This document shows positions 24,034-24,076 of a stretch of DNA of 24,076 nt, piece by piece. The stretch comes from Chloroflexota bacterium (GTDB lineage Bacteria; Chloroflexota; Dehalococcoidia; GIF9; UBA5629). Below the pieces are notes generated by a model, which had not been told where the DNA came from, made no database searches, and worked only from the letters and a program-made list of their open reading frames with translations. Each line of letters opens with the position of its first letter. The first letter of the stretch is position 1. The position numbers were made by a program, and so were the translations under genes. The DNA lies in assembly GCA_020354105.1 (NCBI GenBank), contig CP070642.1:1735353-1759428 (forward strand), read 5' to 3'.

Positions 24034-24076
24034 TTAAACCTCCTCTGAATCATTAACTCCGATGATTAGTGCTCGT

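Noticed and set aside
1..24076. CRISPR array, insertion sequence, prophage or attachment site
   Set aside because: No regularly spaced short repeats, transposase, integrase or phage structural gene was seen; the one tRNA gene has no integrase or partial tRNA copy nearby.

Overview
The window reads as chromosomal DNA from a bacterium of moderate GC, most likely an uncultured member of the Dehalococcoidia (Chloroflexota). The reasons are the single run of thrS-infC-rpmI-rplT-pheS-pheT on one strand, a large Asp-box (BNR) surface protein resembling the abundant cell-wall proteins known from Dehalococcoides, several membrane-anchored surface proteins with Fn3-like modules, and acyl-CoA genes of the kind found in sediment Dehalococcoidia. 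The assignment is inferred from gene content and protein character; no search was run.

Layout. (1) 1-4545, plus strand: the 3' part of a cobalamin riboswitch with its terminator and a competing antiterminator, a vitamin B12-binding lipoprotein (btuF-like), then a 1083-residue Asp-box surface protein with a C-terminal membrane anchor. (2) 4663-7478, minus strand: a probable four-gene envelope operon made of an IPT-type repeat surface protein, a single-pass membrane protein and two small membrane proteins, one of only 57 residues. (3) 7589-14023, minus strand: the translation operon thrS-infC-rpmI-rplT-pheS-pheT. It has a strong promoter and a leader terminator before thrS, and an apparent AUA start codon for infC. 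(4) 14342-18233: an NDP-forming acyl-CoA synthetase alpha-type protein (+), a convergent crotonase-family enzyme (-) whose stop codon overlaps it, and an MFS exporter (+). (5) 18320-20633, minus strand: a metallo-beta-lactamase-fold hydrolase behind an FAD-dependent oxidoreductase. (6) 20769-22319: tRNA-Val(GAC) and type I glutamine synthetase, driven from two back-to-back promoters. (7) 22439-24033, minus strand: a small CxxC coiled-coil protein, a 107-residue unknown protein with its own promoter and terminator, and a SIMPL-domain lipoprotein.

How the genes work together. Region 3 is the core translation cluster and is probably one regulated transcript. Regions 1 and 2 converge and both encode exported proteins built from beta-sandwich or propeller modules tied to the membrane by a C-terminal helix, so they look like a cell-surface locus. 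The genes in 4 and 5 resemble acyl-CoA and organic-compound catabolism, but their substrates cannot be read from the sequence. Nothing indicates a phage, insertion sequence, CRISPR array or integrated element. The least explained parts are the four-gene envelope operon, the thrS leader and the non-canonical infC start.
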